Source of the DNA: Eubacteriales bacterium
Lineage (GTDB): Bacteria > Bacillota > Clostridia > Lachnospirales > Lachnospiraceae
Length of the DNA: 64,000 nt
NCBI GenBank assembly: GCA_030533405.1
Contig: JAUNJF010000019.1
Location: forward strand, 1-64,000
Direction of reading: 5' to 3'
Part shown: positions 54,234 to 63,736 of the stretch, piece by piece
Layout of the letters: every line of letters starts with the position of its first letter
Numbering within the stretch: the stretch's first letter is position 1
The notes under the pieces: model-generated
What the model was told of the DNA's origin: nothing
The model's database searches: none
The model's input: the letters and a program-made list of their open reading frames with translations, nothing else
Position numbers and translations under genes: made by a program

Positions 54234-54626
54234 TTATATTTCTTTTTGATTATTTTCGATATAATTTTTCAATACACTATATGGATATCTCGAACCAGCT
54301 TTGATTATCTTCTGCTCTCGCACCTGCAAAAAATCAACAATATTTACCTGACGTTCCCCACATCCTGGACAAATAACAATATTAAAATAACACGCTCTTT
54401 GTCCTGTCGGAATTTGCGATTCATCCTCAATACGCACAGTATTGTGCATATAATATTGTGCAGTCTCCTCATGCTGTTCATCAAAGCGACAAGGTAACAC
54501 ATATAAAATAGATTCCCGTACTTCTAAGGTTGCCTTGCAATTTTTGCATTGTTCCTTTGAGTTGTATAAATGATTCTGCATACAATGTATCAAAATAGCT
54601 GATAAATGCTTCAGAATTGCTCCCAT
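54234..54626 (-). CDS. Small zinc-ribbon protein
   Basis: 130 residues with CKNC near 27-30 and CPGCGERQ near 86-93, which can form one zinc ribbon. The family is not recognised. GGGGAG marks the start. It follows the next gene by 20 bp and is probably co-transcribed with it. Confidence 0.65.
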   Translation of the reverse strand: MGAILKHLSAILIHCMQNHLYNSKEQCKNCKATLEVRESILYVLPCRFDEQHEETAQYYMHNTVRIEDESQIPTGQRACYFNIVICPGCGERQVNIVDFLQVREQKIIKAGSRYPYSVLKNYIENNQKEI

Positions 54627-54646
54627 ATTTCTCCCCTTACCACGAA

Positions 54647-55213
54647 TTACGCATTCTCATTTTGTGCTCTTTTGATAATTTCACAATATGTATCTGCCTT
54701 TGAGATGCCTGTCAAAACCTTTTCTGATGTTAAACTAAACGCCTGATTCGACATAAATGTTGGTATTCTCATATTCACCTTATTATACGCAAACTGAAAA
54801 TAAACCTGTGTTGTACCACCTAATGGTCCCTTCACATAATCACTCTTCACATTCGTAACATCCTTTGCATCAATAATCTGCACAACTGGATTAAATGAAT
54901 TAATATATGCAATCTTACCAGTCAACTCCGAAATTGCAACAATCGATGTATAGGCATAAAACATATGACAATCGCCAAGATGTTCCTTCTCTATTGCTTC
55001 ATTCATTCGTTTTTCAATTTTCTTCTTATAAATGCTAATCCGAATACCCGCAAACCAGATTAATGACAGGATGGAACCCAATATAAAAACGCCTAGCACA
55101 ATACCAACAACAACATTTCTAGATACCTTTGCCAAAGCCACTGCTGCTACTATACTAATCACCAAAATTACTGCCGCTTCTTTTATTATCTGAGTTACAT
55201 CTACTTTTTTCAT
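54647..55213 (-). CDS. Hypothetical membrane protein, two helices
   Basis: 188 residues: two adjacent helices (about 12-30 and 34-54), then a soluble domain with beta-type sequence (TGKIAYINSFNPVVQIIDAK). No family recognised. AGGGAG marks the start. Confidence 0.62.
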   Translation of the reverse strand: MKKVDVTQIIKEAAVILVISIVAAVALAKVSRNVVVGIVLGVFILGSILSLIWFAGIRISIYKKKIEKRMNEAIEKEHLGDCHMFYAYTSIVAISELTGKIAYINSFNPVVQIIDAKDVTNVKSDYVKGPLGGTTQVYFQFAYNKVNMRIPTFMSNQAFSLTSEKVLTGISKADTYCEIIKRAQNENA

Positions 55214-55264
55214 CGTCTCCCTATCTTCCTTTCGTTTCCATTTATTTCTTTTGTAACAATTCTT

Positions 55265-55924
55265 CTATGCTTCTTCTGCTTCTGTTTTTTCTTCTTTTAA
55301 CAATGGTCTTGCAATCTTCACATTGAAAAACTCAATCAATGGTCCCATAAAAAATGCTGTAATGATCGTTCCAACACCTACTACTGTCGGAATTGCACGC
55401 CACTGTCCACCGCCAATTAAGAAAATAACTATTCCTAGTATAACACAAACTAAATCACACGCAATACGCACATACTGAAACTTTCCAAGCTTCCATTTAT
55501 ACGCAAATACAATTGCCACTGCATCATATGTTGATACACCCAAGTCTGCTGTCATGTACAACGCAGAACCAAAACAAATGATGACAATACCAACCAAAAG
55601 GCAAAGCGCTCTGACAACCATAGAAGGATTCACAAACACGGTCTGCAAAAATTCATAGGTATACTGTGTAATGTAACCCAACAAAAACAGATTGATAAAA
55701 GTTGCAATACCAATATTATGACGATCCACCACCAAACTGAAAATCAACAATACCGCGTTCACAATGACATATAACGTTCCAAACTTGATAGGAATCAACT
55801 GATCCATTCCACTCATAAATGACTGAAACGGGTCAACACCCAATGCTGCAATTTTGAAAATTCCAACTGCAATCGCACAAATAATGACACCAAACAATGA
55901 CATTCCGATTCTTCTCTTTAACAT
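55265..55924 (-). CDS. YczE/YitT-like integral membrane protein
   Basis: 219 residues, five helices, with IAALGVDPFQSFMSG and ADLGVSTYDAVAIV repeats typical of the YczE/YyaS group. Function unknown. AAAGGAGG sets the start at 55924. Confidence 0.8.
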   Translation of the reverse strand: MLKRRIGMSLFGVIICAIAVGIFKIAALGVDPFQSFMSGMDQLIPIKFGTLYVIVNAVLLIFSLVVDRHNIGIATFINLFLLGYITQYTYEFLQTVFVNPSMVVRALCLLVGIVIICFGSALYMTADLGVSTYDAVAIVFAYKWKLGKFQYVRIACDLVCVILGIVIFLIGGGQWRAIPTVVGVGTIITAFFMGPLIEFFNVKIARPLLKEEKTEAEEA

Positions 55925-56101
55925 ACTCTGTTCCTCCTTTTGTATCAGTATGTGATAGTGATAACACATTTTACTTCTTCATTACCACTATTGAGTATGT
56001 CACATATTTTCACACATTGATATAATATAGATTTGCTAAAATTGTAAAACCCTATTTTATCAATCCTATTGTCCCTATCAAAATGTATTTCTCCATAATT
56101 T

Positions 56102-57262
56102 CTATTTATCAGATTTCTTCTTACTAAATAATGAAATTAAATCTTTCATATCCACTTTTCCATCTTTGTCCTTCAAAAATCCCTGTACAATCTTAATGAC
56201 ACCCGGCATATTATTATTCACATATCCTTCAATGAATTTTTCAATCTCATCCAGTTTTGCAACATCTAACTCGCCTGCATCAATCTTTTCAAATACCACA
56301 ATACTTGTCTGACCAAGTAACTCTACAATCGAAACCGCAACTGCTGCATTAATCACAGATGCACCAAGGGTGATACCTGGAATTGCTTTAATCATATTAA
56401 TCGCTGATTTTGCAACCATACCGACTGTTCCGACAGACACCAGATATTTGATTAATGTTCCAATATTTTTCTCATCCTTTTTCCAACCATATGTAGATGT
56501 AATGGAACTAATCATGGCAGTTTCCAAAAGACCAAGTGGTGCTGCATCAGGCAATGGCAATGGAACCGCACCAATCACACCAGCAGAAGCCGCGGACACA
56601 TTTGTAATCATCTGAGCCTTTAACATTCTCTGCTTCTTCCTAAATTTCTCCTTAGCCTCATTCGTATCAAAAATCTGCAAAGCCTCATTGGTCTTTTCAT
56701 TCAACTCCTCAATGCCATACTGCGCCAGAATATAATCATCTGAAATCATATACGGTTCTGCAACAACTGGCACAATACCAGCAACATGAATGCCCTTTCC
56801 ATACTTTGCAAATTGGATTTTTACCATTTCCACATTTTCTTCGTTCTTCGTGGTTTCAATCGATTTTGTCAAAACAACAATAACTGGAACATTTTTCATA
56901 TCTGAAATGATACTTTTCAAGCTCTTGATATTATCCTTATGCAATTTACCGCTAGATGCCTCCACACAATACCATACACAACCAATTGTATCGCTTGCCT
57001 CTGCATCATCCTCTTCACGCAAGCCTTTTCGCACCAGCTTCTTCATGTCTGATAAGGTCTTTCGCTGATTAAACCAGTTATATTCAAATCCTCTTGTATC
57101 AAACAGATTAAAGTCCAACACATCACTTTCGTATTTACAAATCTCACGCGTACCAGAATCACCCTTAATAATTGTCGCAAACTTCTGACCCGCAATACTA
57201 TTGACAAGTGTGCTCTTACCGGCACCTGAAATGCCCACTAACAGTACATTTTCTTTTTTCAT
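56102..57262 (-). CDS. Membrane-associated GTPase with DUF697 domain
   Basis: 386 residues: G1 GISGAGKST (10-18), G3 DTRG near 57, G4 TKSIE near 131, so a TRAFAC-type GTPase. The second half has hydrophobic, glycine-rich helices (AASAGVIGAVPLPLPDAAPL) resembling DUF697. Role unknown; GTP-dependent membrane or stress function is inference. GGAGG marks the start. It lies next to the restriction-modification relics. Confidence 0.82.
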   Translation of the reverse strand: MKKENVLLVGISGAGKSTLVNSIAGQKFATIIKGDSGTREICKYESDVLDFNLFDTRGFEYNWFNQRKTLSDMKKLVRKGLREEDDAEASDTIGCVWYCVEASSGKLHKDNIKSLKSIISDMKNVPVIVVLTKSIETTKNEENVEMVKIQFAKYGKGIHVAGIVPVVAEPYMISDDYILAQYGIEELNEKTNEALQIFDTNEAKEKFRKKQRMLKAQMITNVSAASAGVIGAVPLPLPDAAPLGLLETAMISSITSTYGWKKDEKNIGTLIKYLVSVGTVGMVAKSAINMIKAIPGITLGASVINAAVAVSIVELLGQTSIVVFEKIDAGELDVAKLDEIEKFIEGYVNNNMPGVIKIVQGFLKDKDGKVDMKDLISLFSKKKSDK

Positions 57263-57333
57263 AATGTTTCGTCCTCCGACTCAGTTGTGTTTTATTCAAA
57301 TTCTACTTCTAACACATAATCGATTTCTCGCAG

Positions 57334-57669
57334 CTATGCAATCTCCTCCGAATTGCGTTTGATTTCTTCTACTACATTCATAATTTCCTTTGCTGTCAAC
57401 ATATCATTTTTAAATAGTGTGGTAATACTACCAACCGAACGAAACGGTTCGTTCATAAGTACACTATTGTCTTCAATATTACCATTTGCAACAATGTAAT
57501 CGATAATCAGATTTACAAAACGAATCTGGTTAACATTCAATTTTTCTTCTGATAGAAATGCACTAAACGCTTCATTTACAACTTGTCTGTCAACCCCTAC
57601 AATTTGACGTACCAAGCGACCAATTGGTGTATCACCATATTCTTTTTCGTAATCCGTCTTTCCTTCCAT
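57334..57669 (-). pseudogene. HsdR C-terminal fragment (type I restriction)
   Basis: About 108 residues matching, from memory, the C-terminal helical domain of type I restriction R subunits: YEKEYGDTPIGRLVRQIVGV, AFSAFLSEEKLNVNQIRFVN and LMNEPFRSVGSI. The helicase and nuclease domains are absent and its first ATG lies inside the neighbouring BRO fragment. Nonfunctional remnant. Confidence 0.82.
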
Positions 57670-57999
57670 TCATCAGTCAGTTCTTTACGCATCTCAATGG
57701 TCTGAAGTCTTTGATTAATCCATCCTTCGGTATATCCTTTAGCTCTGTAAAAATCAGCACCTCTCAATATTGCTTTTTCTGGATCAGCAATTTCATCAAG
57801 TCGCTCGCTACCTACTTGAGCCAACCACATTTTAAATGGTTCAGCTTTAGGAGAGGGGATAGATTGTATGATACGAAGTAAATTTTTTGTATTTGCAACA
57901 TCCATCTGTTAAACGCATTTTGCCATCTGCTGCTTTCATTTCATTCCATTCTGTTCGAACTTTTCTATCTTCGAATAATTTGATTTTGTTATCTTCCAT
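57657..57999 (-). pseudogene. DinD/BRO-type antirepressor remnant
   Basis: ATG at 57999 starts MEDNKIKLFEDRKVRTEWNE, the usual DinD/BRO opening, then jumps to DGKMRLTDG, so the central Bro-N domain is deleted. A frameshift leads into VANTKNLLRIIQSIPSPKAE and RKELTDEWKER in a second frame, which ends where the HsdR fragment begins. DinD-like genes commonly sit inside type I restriction loci. Confidence 0.8.
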
Positions 58000-58008
58000 A
58001 CACTTACC

Positions 58009-58131
58009 TCATCCGAAATATTGCTGCATCAAACTGTCAAATAATACTTGTGTTTCATCAAGAGCCTTCTGCACTGCAACTTTTGATTAGTCGACTTGTT
58101 CTGCAAAAGCAACGAACTCTTGTCTCAAGTA
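58009..58131 (-). pseudogene. HsdS C-terminal fragment with nonsense codon
   Basis: The frame reads EFVAFAEQVD, then TAA (58089-58087), then SKVAVQKALDETQVLFDSLM-QQYFG. This is the standard tail of type I specificity subunits, in which the stop replaces a lysine codon. It confirms that the locus once held hsdS, dinD and hsdR in this order. Confidence 0.78.
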
Positions 58132-58165
58132 TACCATATAGTCAGCACTACGCCCACCTTATTCT

Positions 58166-58585
58166 TTAATGATAGTTCCAGTCATTTGATGAATTATACG
58201 AAGAATTGCTCTGATATGGTTCGAAAGCTTTTTTTGCTCCAAACTCTACCACACCAATCAAGCACCCAAACAAACAAATTACAACCACAATACTGCCAAT
58301 AAAACGTTTCATGTGGCGTTTCCATTGCGCTTTCCGAATAATTAGTACCTGTTCCACTTCTTTCACTTCTGCACAGATTAATTTCCGAGTCTGTTCTTCA
58401 TCATTTGAAACATATTTTAACTTCGTATTCAAACCTTCAAGTCTCGCATCCCCTTGTTCTTGCGCAACCTTAGCGGCAATCGCCAATACAAACTCCACGC
58501 ACAGATAAACTGAAAACGCAAACCCAATAAACCAAATGACAAATCCTACCACAGATAAAATTGATAATCCTACTAAATTAAACAT
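58166..58585 (-). CDS. Small membrane protein, two helices
   Basis: 139 residues: N-terminal hydrophobic segments (VGLSILSVVGFVIWFIGFAF), a charged coiled-coil middle, a second helix (FIGSIVVVICLFGCLIGVVE) and a serine/asparagine-rich tail. AAAGGAGG fits the ATG at 58585. Family unknown. It ends 35 bp before the HsdS fragment. Confidence 0.65.
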   Translation of the reverse strand: MFNLVGLSILSVVGFVIWFIGFAFSVYLCVEFVLAIAAKVAQEQGDARLEGLNTKLKYVSNDEEQTRKLICAEVKEVEQVLIIRKAQWKRHMKRFIGSIVVVICLFGCLIGVVEFGAKKAFEPYQSNSSYNSSNDWNYH

Positions 58586-58712
58586 AAGCATCCTCCTTTG
58601 TTTTGAAAAAAAATAATTGTTGCTCTTTCATCGTAACATCTGTCTTTGACAGAACATGACAAAACACAAAAATTTTTCTAAAAAAAATGCTATATTTTTT
58701 CAGATTCCCATC

Positions 58713-59399
58713 TTATCGCTTCTTGATTACATTTCGAACATCATATTTTTCAATCAATTCCGACTCTTCATCGTACTCATAAACCGTTGCAAGCTTCATC
58801 GAAAAATCACTTTTACAATATTCCTTCCACAGCTTTGTAAGAGATTTTCCCGCTGCACCAGTACCCTTGAAAATCTTTTCCCATGCAGATTTATTATTCG
58901 CCCAATTTTCCGCTTTATAGGCTGATTTCTTAGAATTTATCGCTCTCGCCATGCGCGCCATAATGTCTACCTTGTCTGTAGAATAGGTGTAATCCAACCA
59001 CAACCAAAAACGGTTTGCACTAGAATAATGATTCTCACTTTCACAAGTTTGAAGCTCCCAGGCGCTATCATTATAATAGCCACCCTTATATGCATACACA
59101 TATCTGCAATAATCCGCAAAACGTTCAATCATATATGTATCCTCACCATATGATGGCACATAATTCCCATCCCACTGTGTCTGAACAATATGTGCAAATT
59201 CATGTGTCAGGCAGTCATAATCATCCTTATAACCCTTCAACCACTGATCGTGCAAATGCACAATGTTTTCATATGCACAGGCAATCTCATAGCCCTCGTT
59301 CTCCACCACAAGCACCACTGTTGTCGGCGTGTCCTTGACAGCAAATCGCTTATACATTTGTGGATAGCAATACCAAAATAAGCTTGTACATGTCTTCAA
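58713..59399 (-). pseudogene. Basic-secretory-protein-like peptidase domain (detached)
   Basis: About 228 residues with the zinc-peptidase motif LTHEFAHIVQTQW and surrounding aromatic-rich sequence, as in plant-type basic secretory proteins. It lacks a ribosome site and a signal peptide, and its frame continues upstream as AKQLKTCTSLFWYCYP without a start. The signal peptide is in the next frame (59396-59680), so the gene is interrupted by a deletion or frameshift. Confidence 0.65.
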
Positions 59400-59680
59400 C
59401 TGCTTTGCTGAGGTTTTACTTGCGTAATTGTTGCCGTTCCAACCTTTTTATTGTTCTTATACGACACCTTATAATCCTGATTTTTAACTAATTTTTTGTT
59501 ATGATATGATACCGTAACACCTGGTTTGATTGCTTTTCCAGTATAGGTATATGTGTGTTTTGCAATCGTAATATTCGTATTACCAATTGGGATTGCAGCA
59601 TGTGATGTAATTCCATTCACTACCACAAGCATTGCAGCTAACAAAAAAGTAACAAGTATTTTTTTATATTTTTGAATCAT
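59396..59680 (-). pseudogene. Signal peptide and Ig-like repeat of the broken peptidase
   Basis: 94 codons: signal peptide (ILVTFLLAAMLVVVNGITSH-A) and one bacterial Ig-like repeat (YTYTGKAIKPGVTVSYHNKK, VGTATI), then out-of-frame QVKPQQSS and stop. The repeat normally ends ITIKGKGNYxG. ATGA overlap with the MATE stop gives translational coupling. A truncated but secreted product is possible. Confidence 0.65.
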
Positions 59681-61071
59681 ACTTTTTTATCTCCTATCTT
59701 CTCGTTCTGTTCAAATCGTTTCAATGAACGCAACAACAACAACAAAGACAACACCATGCAAACCATTTCTTCCACAGGTTGTGCGTGAATCAAGCCTGTA
59801 TATCCCCACAAAGAATTAAATAACAACAATGCTGGAATATACAAAATCAGTTGTCTCACAATCGTAATTCCAAACGAATATAATGGTTTTCCCATCGAGT
59901 TAAATGTATTTCTTGCCATGGAAGTACCACCCACAAACGGAAGCATCAACATCGCTGCTCGAAGTGTTTTTGCGCCAATAGAAATAACCTCTGTCGAGTC
60001 GGTAAAAATGCCAATCAGGTATGGTGCAAAAATACCAAACACAACCATAATGCAAACTTCTATGCTACTAATCACAACAACTCCTGAACGAATCAGTACT
60101 TTCATTCTCGAGAAATTCTTTGCTCCATAATTGTAACCCATAAGCGGTTGCGCACCTGCTGCAAACCCTTGATAAATATAATTTCCAAAGCTCATAATCT
60201 TGTTTGAAATTCCCATTGCAGCAACGGTCAACTCACCATAACCAGAAGCTAAGTTATTATTTACAATCATCGCTGTTGTTGTAAAGATCTGTTCTAATGT
60301 ATGCGGGATTCCAACCCACATAATCTCCTTGATAATCTGCAGATCCATATGAAGTAATTTTACAGATGGCGTGAGCATTGTCTTTTTTCGAATATAAAAC
60401 CAAATAAAAACAAGCACGCCAACGGCATTTCCAAGTACTGTCGCAATTGCTGCTCCTTTGATTTCCATCTTAAATCCAAAAATGAAAACTGGGTCTAAAA
60501 TAATGTTTGCAACTGTTCCCGCAATCATACCCACCATAGAATACATGGTCGAACCTTCACTTCGTAGTAACTGACCAATCGCATAGTTCCCCATTGTAAA
60601 AATGGCACCAACAAACATCACAAGCACATACTCTTTTGTATACAAAAAAGTATTTTCCTTGGCACCAAGAATTGTCACAATCGGATTCAAACATAAAAGC
60701 CCTACCACCGCAATGATAACACTGCTAATCACAATCAATTCAAACCCAATTGTCAACGTATGATTTGCTTCTTCCTTCTTCTGTGCTCCAATACATCTTG
60801 CAATATAAGAAGCTCCTCCATTTCCTACAATACTTGCAACAGCAACCATAATCATCATAACCGGATATGCCAAATTCGTAGCTGCAAGCTGATAATCATT
60901 GTGAAGCAATCCCACAAAATAGGTGTCTACCAAGTTGTAAACGACCATAAAAAGCATTCCCATCGTAACTGGAACACCCATTTTCAATATTGCCTTTGAC
61001 GGTTTCTCCTCCGCCATAATATAAATTCTATGATCTGCCTCTACTGCTTTTTGTTCCTGTTCTCTACCCAT
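59677..61071 (-). CDS. MATE family efflux transporter
   Basis: 464 residues, twelve membrane helices, two homologous halves beginning LKMGVPVTMGMLFMVVYNLV-DTYFVG and IKEIMWVGIPHTLEQIFTTT. MATE proteins export drugs or metabolites with Na+ or H+. AGAAGG fits the ATG at 61071 better than 61092. Stop overlaps the next (broken) gene. Confidence 0.9.
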   Translation of the reverse strand: MGREQEQKAVEADHRIYIMAEEKPSKAILKMGVPVTMGMLFMVVYNLVDTYFVGLLHNDYQLAATNLAYPVMMIMVAVASIVGNGGASYIARCIGAQKKEEANHTLTIGFELIVISSVIIAVVGLLCLNPIVTILGAKENTFLYTKEYVLVMFVGAIFTMGNYAIGQLLRSEGSTMYSMVGMIAGTVANIILDPVFIFGFKMEIKGAAIATVLGNAVGVLVFIWFYIRKKTMLTPSVKLLHMDLQIIKEIMWVGIPHTLEQIFTTTAMIVNNNLASGYGELTVAAMGISNKIMSFGNYIYQGFAAGAQPLMGYNYGAKNFSRMKVLIRSGVVVISSIEVCIMVVFGIFAPYLIGIFTDSTEVISIGAKTLRAAMLMLPFVGGTSMARNTFNSMGKPLYSFGITIVRQLILYIPALLLFNSLWGYTGLIHAQPVEEMVCMVLSLLLLLRSLKRFEQNEKIGDKKV

Positions 61072-61182
61072 CTTCTGACCTTCTTTCACCATATACAGAT
61101 TATTCTAGCCCTATCTAGTTATTTGTCAATCCTTAGTAAAAACTTTCATTCATCATACGAATTGCTTTATTCTAAAATACAA

Positions 61183-61227
61183 AAATGAAGCTGCCACCTC
61201 ATAAATAAATATTTATGAAGCAACAGC
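61183..61227 (-). terminator. Terminator of the FtsX permease gene
   Basis: A 17-pair stem with several G-U pairs (61190-61206 with 61211-61227), followed leftward by TTCATTTTTG. Confidence 0.75.
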
Positions 61228-61260
61228 CCCTGTATATGATATAAAAAGGTAGGAAACAAT

Positions 61261-63735
61261 TTATTCAACACCCTTTAAGACGTCTACCAAATCAAGCTTC
61301 TTGATTCTCTTTTGGAAGATAAAACCAACAAGCATAGATACAATCAACACAAGTAATGCAGACATAATATACACCTGTGGTGTAATCGGAATACTATAAT
61401 CAAACTGATCTCCATTACTATTCATCATGGATTCCAATGTTGCCCTTCCAAACGGAGCTCCAACAAGAATTCCAATGACCGTTAACCAAACATTTTGTAA
61501 TGTTAGTATACTTCGAATCTGTGACGTCTGAAGACCAAGCACCTTCAATGTTGCAAACTCCTTTATTCTTTCATTAAATGACAAGTTGCCGCTGTTATAT
61601 AAAACAAGCACAATCATAATCACAGAAAATCCAACCATAAAGTACAAAAGCAAATCAACAACTTCCATACTCGTATCAAATGCATCTTTCAACTCCTGTC
61701 TCGTCATAACATTAGAAACAAACTTCTCATCTTTACAAAATGATGCATCCTGATCCGTTGCCAAAAACGAAGGAATAAACTCTGCGCCCGTTTTCTCATA
61801 GTCTTCTCTTAAATATGTAATACCCTGACTTTCAGGAGAACGATTGATGACACCAACCTTTGCCTCATACCAGTCATTTTCCGAATAAATATGCCAGTAA
61901 ATAGTATCCCCTACAGATATTCCCATATCCTCTGCCACCTTATGACTTAATGCAATCGTTCCTGGTTCTATCGAAAGGATATTTTGTTCTCCATCAGTAA
62001 TATTAAAATATCCCTTTCCTTCTGTAACAGTAATACCCTGTTTTGTCTTTTCTCCTGATTTTGCGCGTTTCTTTTTCGCAATCTCAACCTGATTCATCAT
62101 AATCAATTCGCCATCCAAATCATCGCACAGCTTTTCGGCATCACTTAATTTTACATCGCCCGAAAAAACAACCTGATTTTCAAAATTCTTTATCTTTTCA
62201 AAACTCCAGACAAACATTGTATCAACCAGCAAATTACATGCCAATCCATATACCATCATCAGCATGCCAACTGCAGTTCCAACCACACCCATAAAAGCAC
62301 GAAGCTTTGCACGGGAAATGTCACGCAAATTATATTGTGTATAAAATCCAAGCTTATTCCAAAATGGTAATTTCTCAAATATACAATGTTTTCCCTGTTT
62401 CGGTGGTGCTGGACGAAGTGCCTGCGCTGGTTTAATCTTCATGATTTTTCTACATGTCACATATGACGCTAATGTACAACTGGCAACCACAATTAGCATA
62501 ACAAGAACACCTTTTTCATTAAACCCAGCCTTCCAGTTTGGTAAGACATAAAAAGTACTGAACATGGAAACCATAAAGGATCCAAATCCTTTAAGTCCAA
62601 CATTCAAACCAACAAGTGCCCCTAACAACGACAGAACAAAACTATAACTGATGTAATGAAAAACAATTTTACTCGTTTTTAATCCCATCGCATTCATTGT
62701 TCCAATTTGTGTACGCTGCTTTTCTACCATACGCCCCATTGTTGTACTGATTATGAGGATTGCCACCAAAACAAATACACCAGCAAAAACAGATGCAAAT
62801 GCATCATGTTGTTTTAATTCTGCATCAAGACGTTCCATTCCAACGATAGAGGCTTCGTCAATCATAACAGCATAATTATTTTCAATCGCAGTAGCAATTT
62901 CCTCCTCATAATCAAGTGCATTTCCATCCTGCACCCTCACAATCATTTCCGTGTAAGGCATTAATTCGAACAACTTATCATCGCTGATTTTTTCCACACG
63001 CTCAAGCAACATTTCTTTTGTAATATCCTCAACCGTCATTCCCATATCAGCAAGTTTTTCTTCAACCTCTTTTAAAAGATCTGTTTCTTCCGAAATTTTC
63101 TTTGCAGTGATTGTTCCATTTTCTATCAAATGATTTGCGTATTCCCGAACAGGAAAACCTTTATACGACATGTGCGCAAATGTAATATTCTCAAGGAATA
63201 CATCAGGGTCCTTTTCAGCTTGTCTAAATTCGTATTCAGGCGTTTCTCCAAGACCTCGAATTGTTTTTGTCATCGTAATTCCGTTATAACTAATTTTAAA
63301 CGAATCCCCTACAGACAACTTTCTCTTATCTGCAAATGCTTTCGAAATCCAAATGCCATCTGCGTCATCTGGATCAAAACCATTGCCCTCTATCACAAAA
63401 ATCTTATTCACACTCTCTTCATCCTGAAGATACAAGTCAACCTGTGCATCATCTGCATCAGGTGCAGTAGCTTGCACTTGCGTACGAAGTTGTGCTCCTA
63501 ATATAAAATCAAGCTTACTAACCGCATCCAAATTATCTTTGGTAAATCCTTCTCCATAAAGCCAACCATCTGCTACATTGGTATCTTCATGAAAGGATTC
63601 CATCGCCTGTCTCCCACCAATTACATTTGCCTCAAATCCAATATAACAGACCAACGCAATCATGGATAACAGAAAAACAGAAAAGAATTGACCAAAATTT
63701 CCTCTCATTTCACGTAGCATTTTTCGAAATAGCAT
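61261..63735 (-). CDS. FtsX-type ABC permease
   Basis: 824 residues: an N-terminal anchor (FSVFLLSMIALVCYIGFEAN), a large extracytoplasmic domain, three helices, a cytoplasmic link with KIMKIKPAQALRPAPPKQ, then a second domain and three helices ending FIFQKRIKKLDLVDVLKGVE. This is the double-FtsX layout of macrolide/peptide-type exporters. TTG at 63747 opens the frame without spacing from AAAGGAGG, so the ATG at 63735 is chosen. Partner ATPase is directly upstream. Confidence 0.85.
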   Translation of the reverse strand: MLFRKMLREMRGNFGQFFSVFLLSMIALVCYIGFEANVIGGRQAMESFHEDTNVADGWLYGEGFTKDNLDAVSKLDFILGAQLRTQVQATAPDADDAQVDLYLQDEESVNKIFVIEGNGFDPDDADGIWISKAFADKRKLSVGDSFKISYNGITMTKTIRGLGETPEYEFRQAEKDPDVFLENITFAHMSYKGFPVREYANHLIENGTITAKKISEETDLLKEVEEKLADMGMTVEDITKEMLLERVEKISDDKLFELMPYTEMIVRVQDGNALDYEEEIATAIENNYAVMIDEASIVGMERLDAELKQHDAFASVFAGVFVLVAILIISTTMGRMVEKQRTQIGTMNAMGLKTSKIVFHYISYSFVLSLLGALVGLNVGLKGFGSFMVSMFSTFYVLPNWKAGFNEKGVLVMLIVVASCTLASYVTCRKIMKIKPAQALRPAPPKQGKHCIFEKLPFWNKLGFYTQYNLRDISRAKLRAFMGVVGTAVGMLMMVYGLACNLLVDTMFVWSFEKIKNFENQVVFSGDVKLSDAEKLCDDLDGELIMMNQVEIAKKKRAKSGEKTKQGITVTEGKGYFNITDGEQNILSIEPGTIALSHKVAEDMGISVGDTIYWHIYSENDWYEAKVGVINRSPESQGITYLREDYEKTGAEFIPSFLATDQDASFCKDEKFVSNVMTRQELKDAFDTSMEVVDLLLYFMVGFSVIMIVLVLYNSGNLSFNERIKEFATLKVLGLQTSQIRSILTLQNVWLTVIGILVGAPFGRATLESMMNSNGDQFDYSIPITPQVYIMSALLVLIVSMLVGFIFQKRIKKLDLVDVLKGVE

Positions 63736-63736
63736 A

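Noticed and set aside
58639..58653. TCTGTC-TTT-GACAGA palindrome as an operator
   Set aside because: Short arms and a single occurrence; no regulator nearby, so no claim is made.
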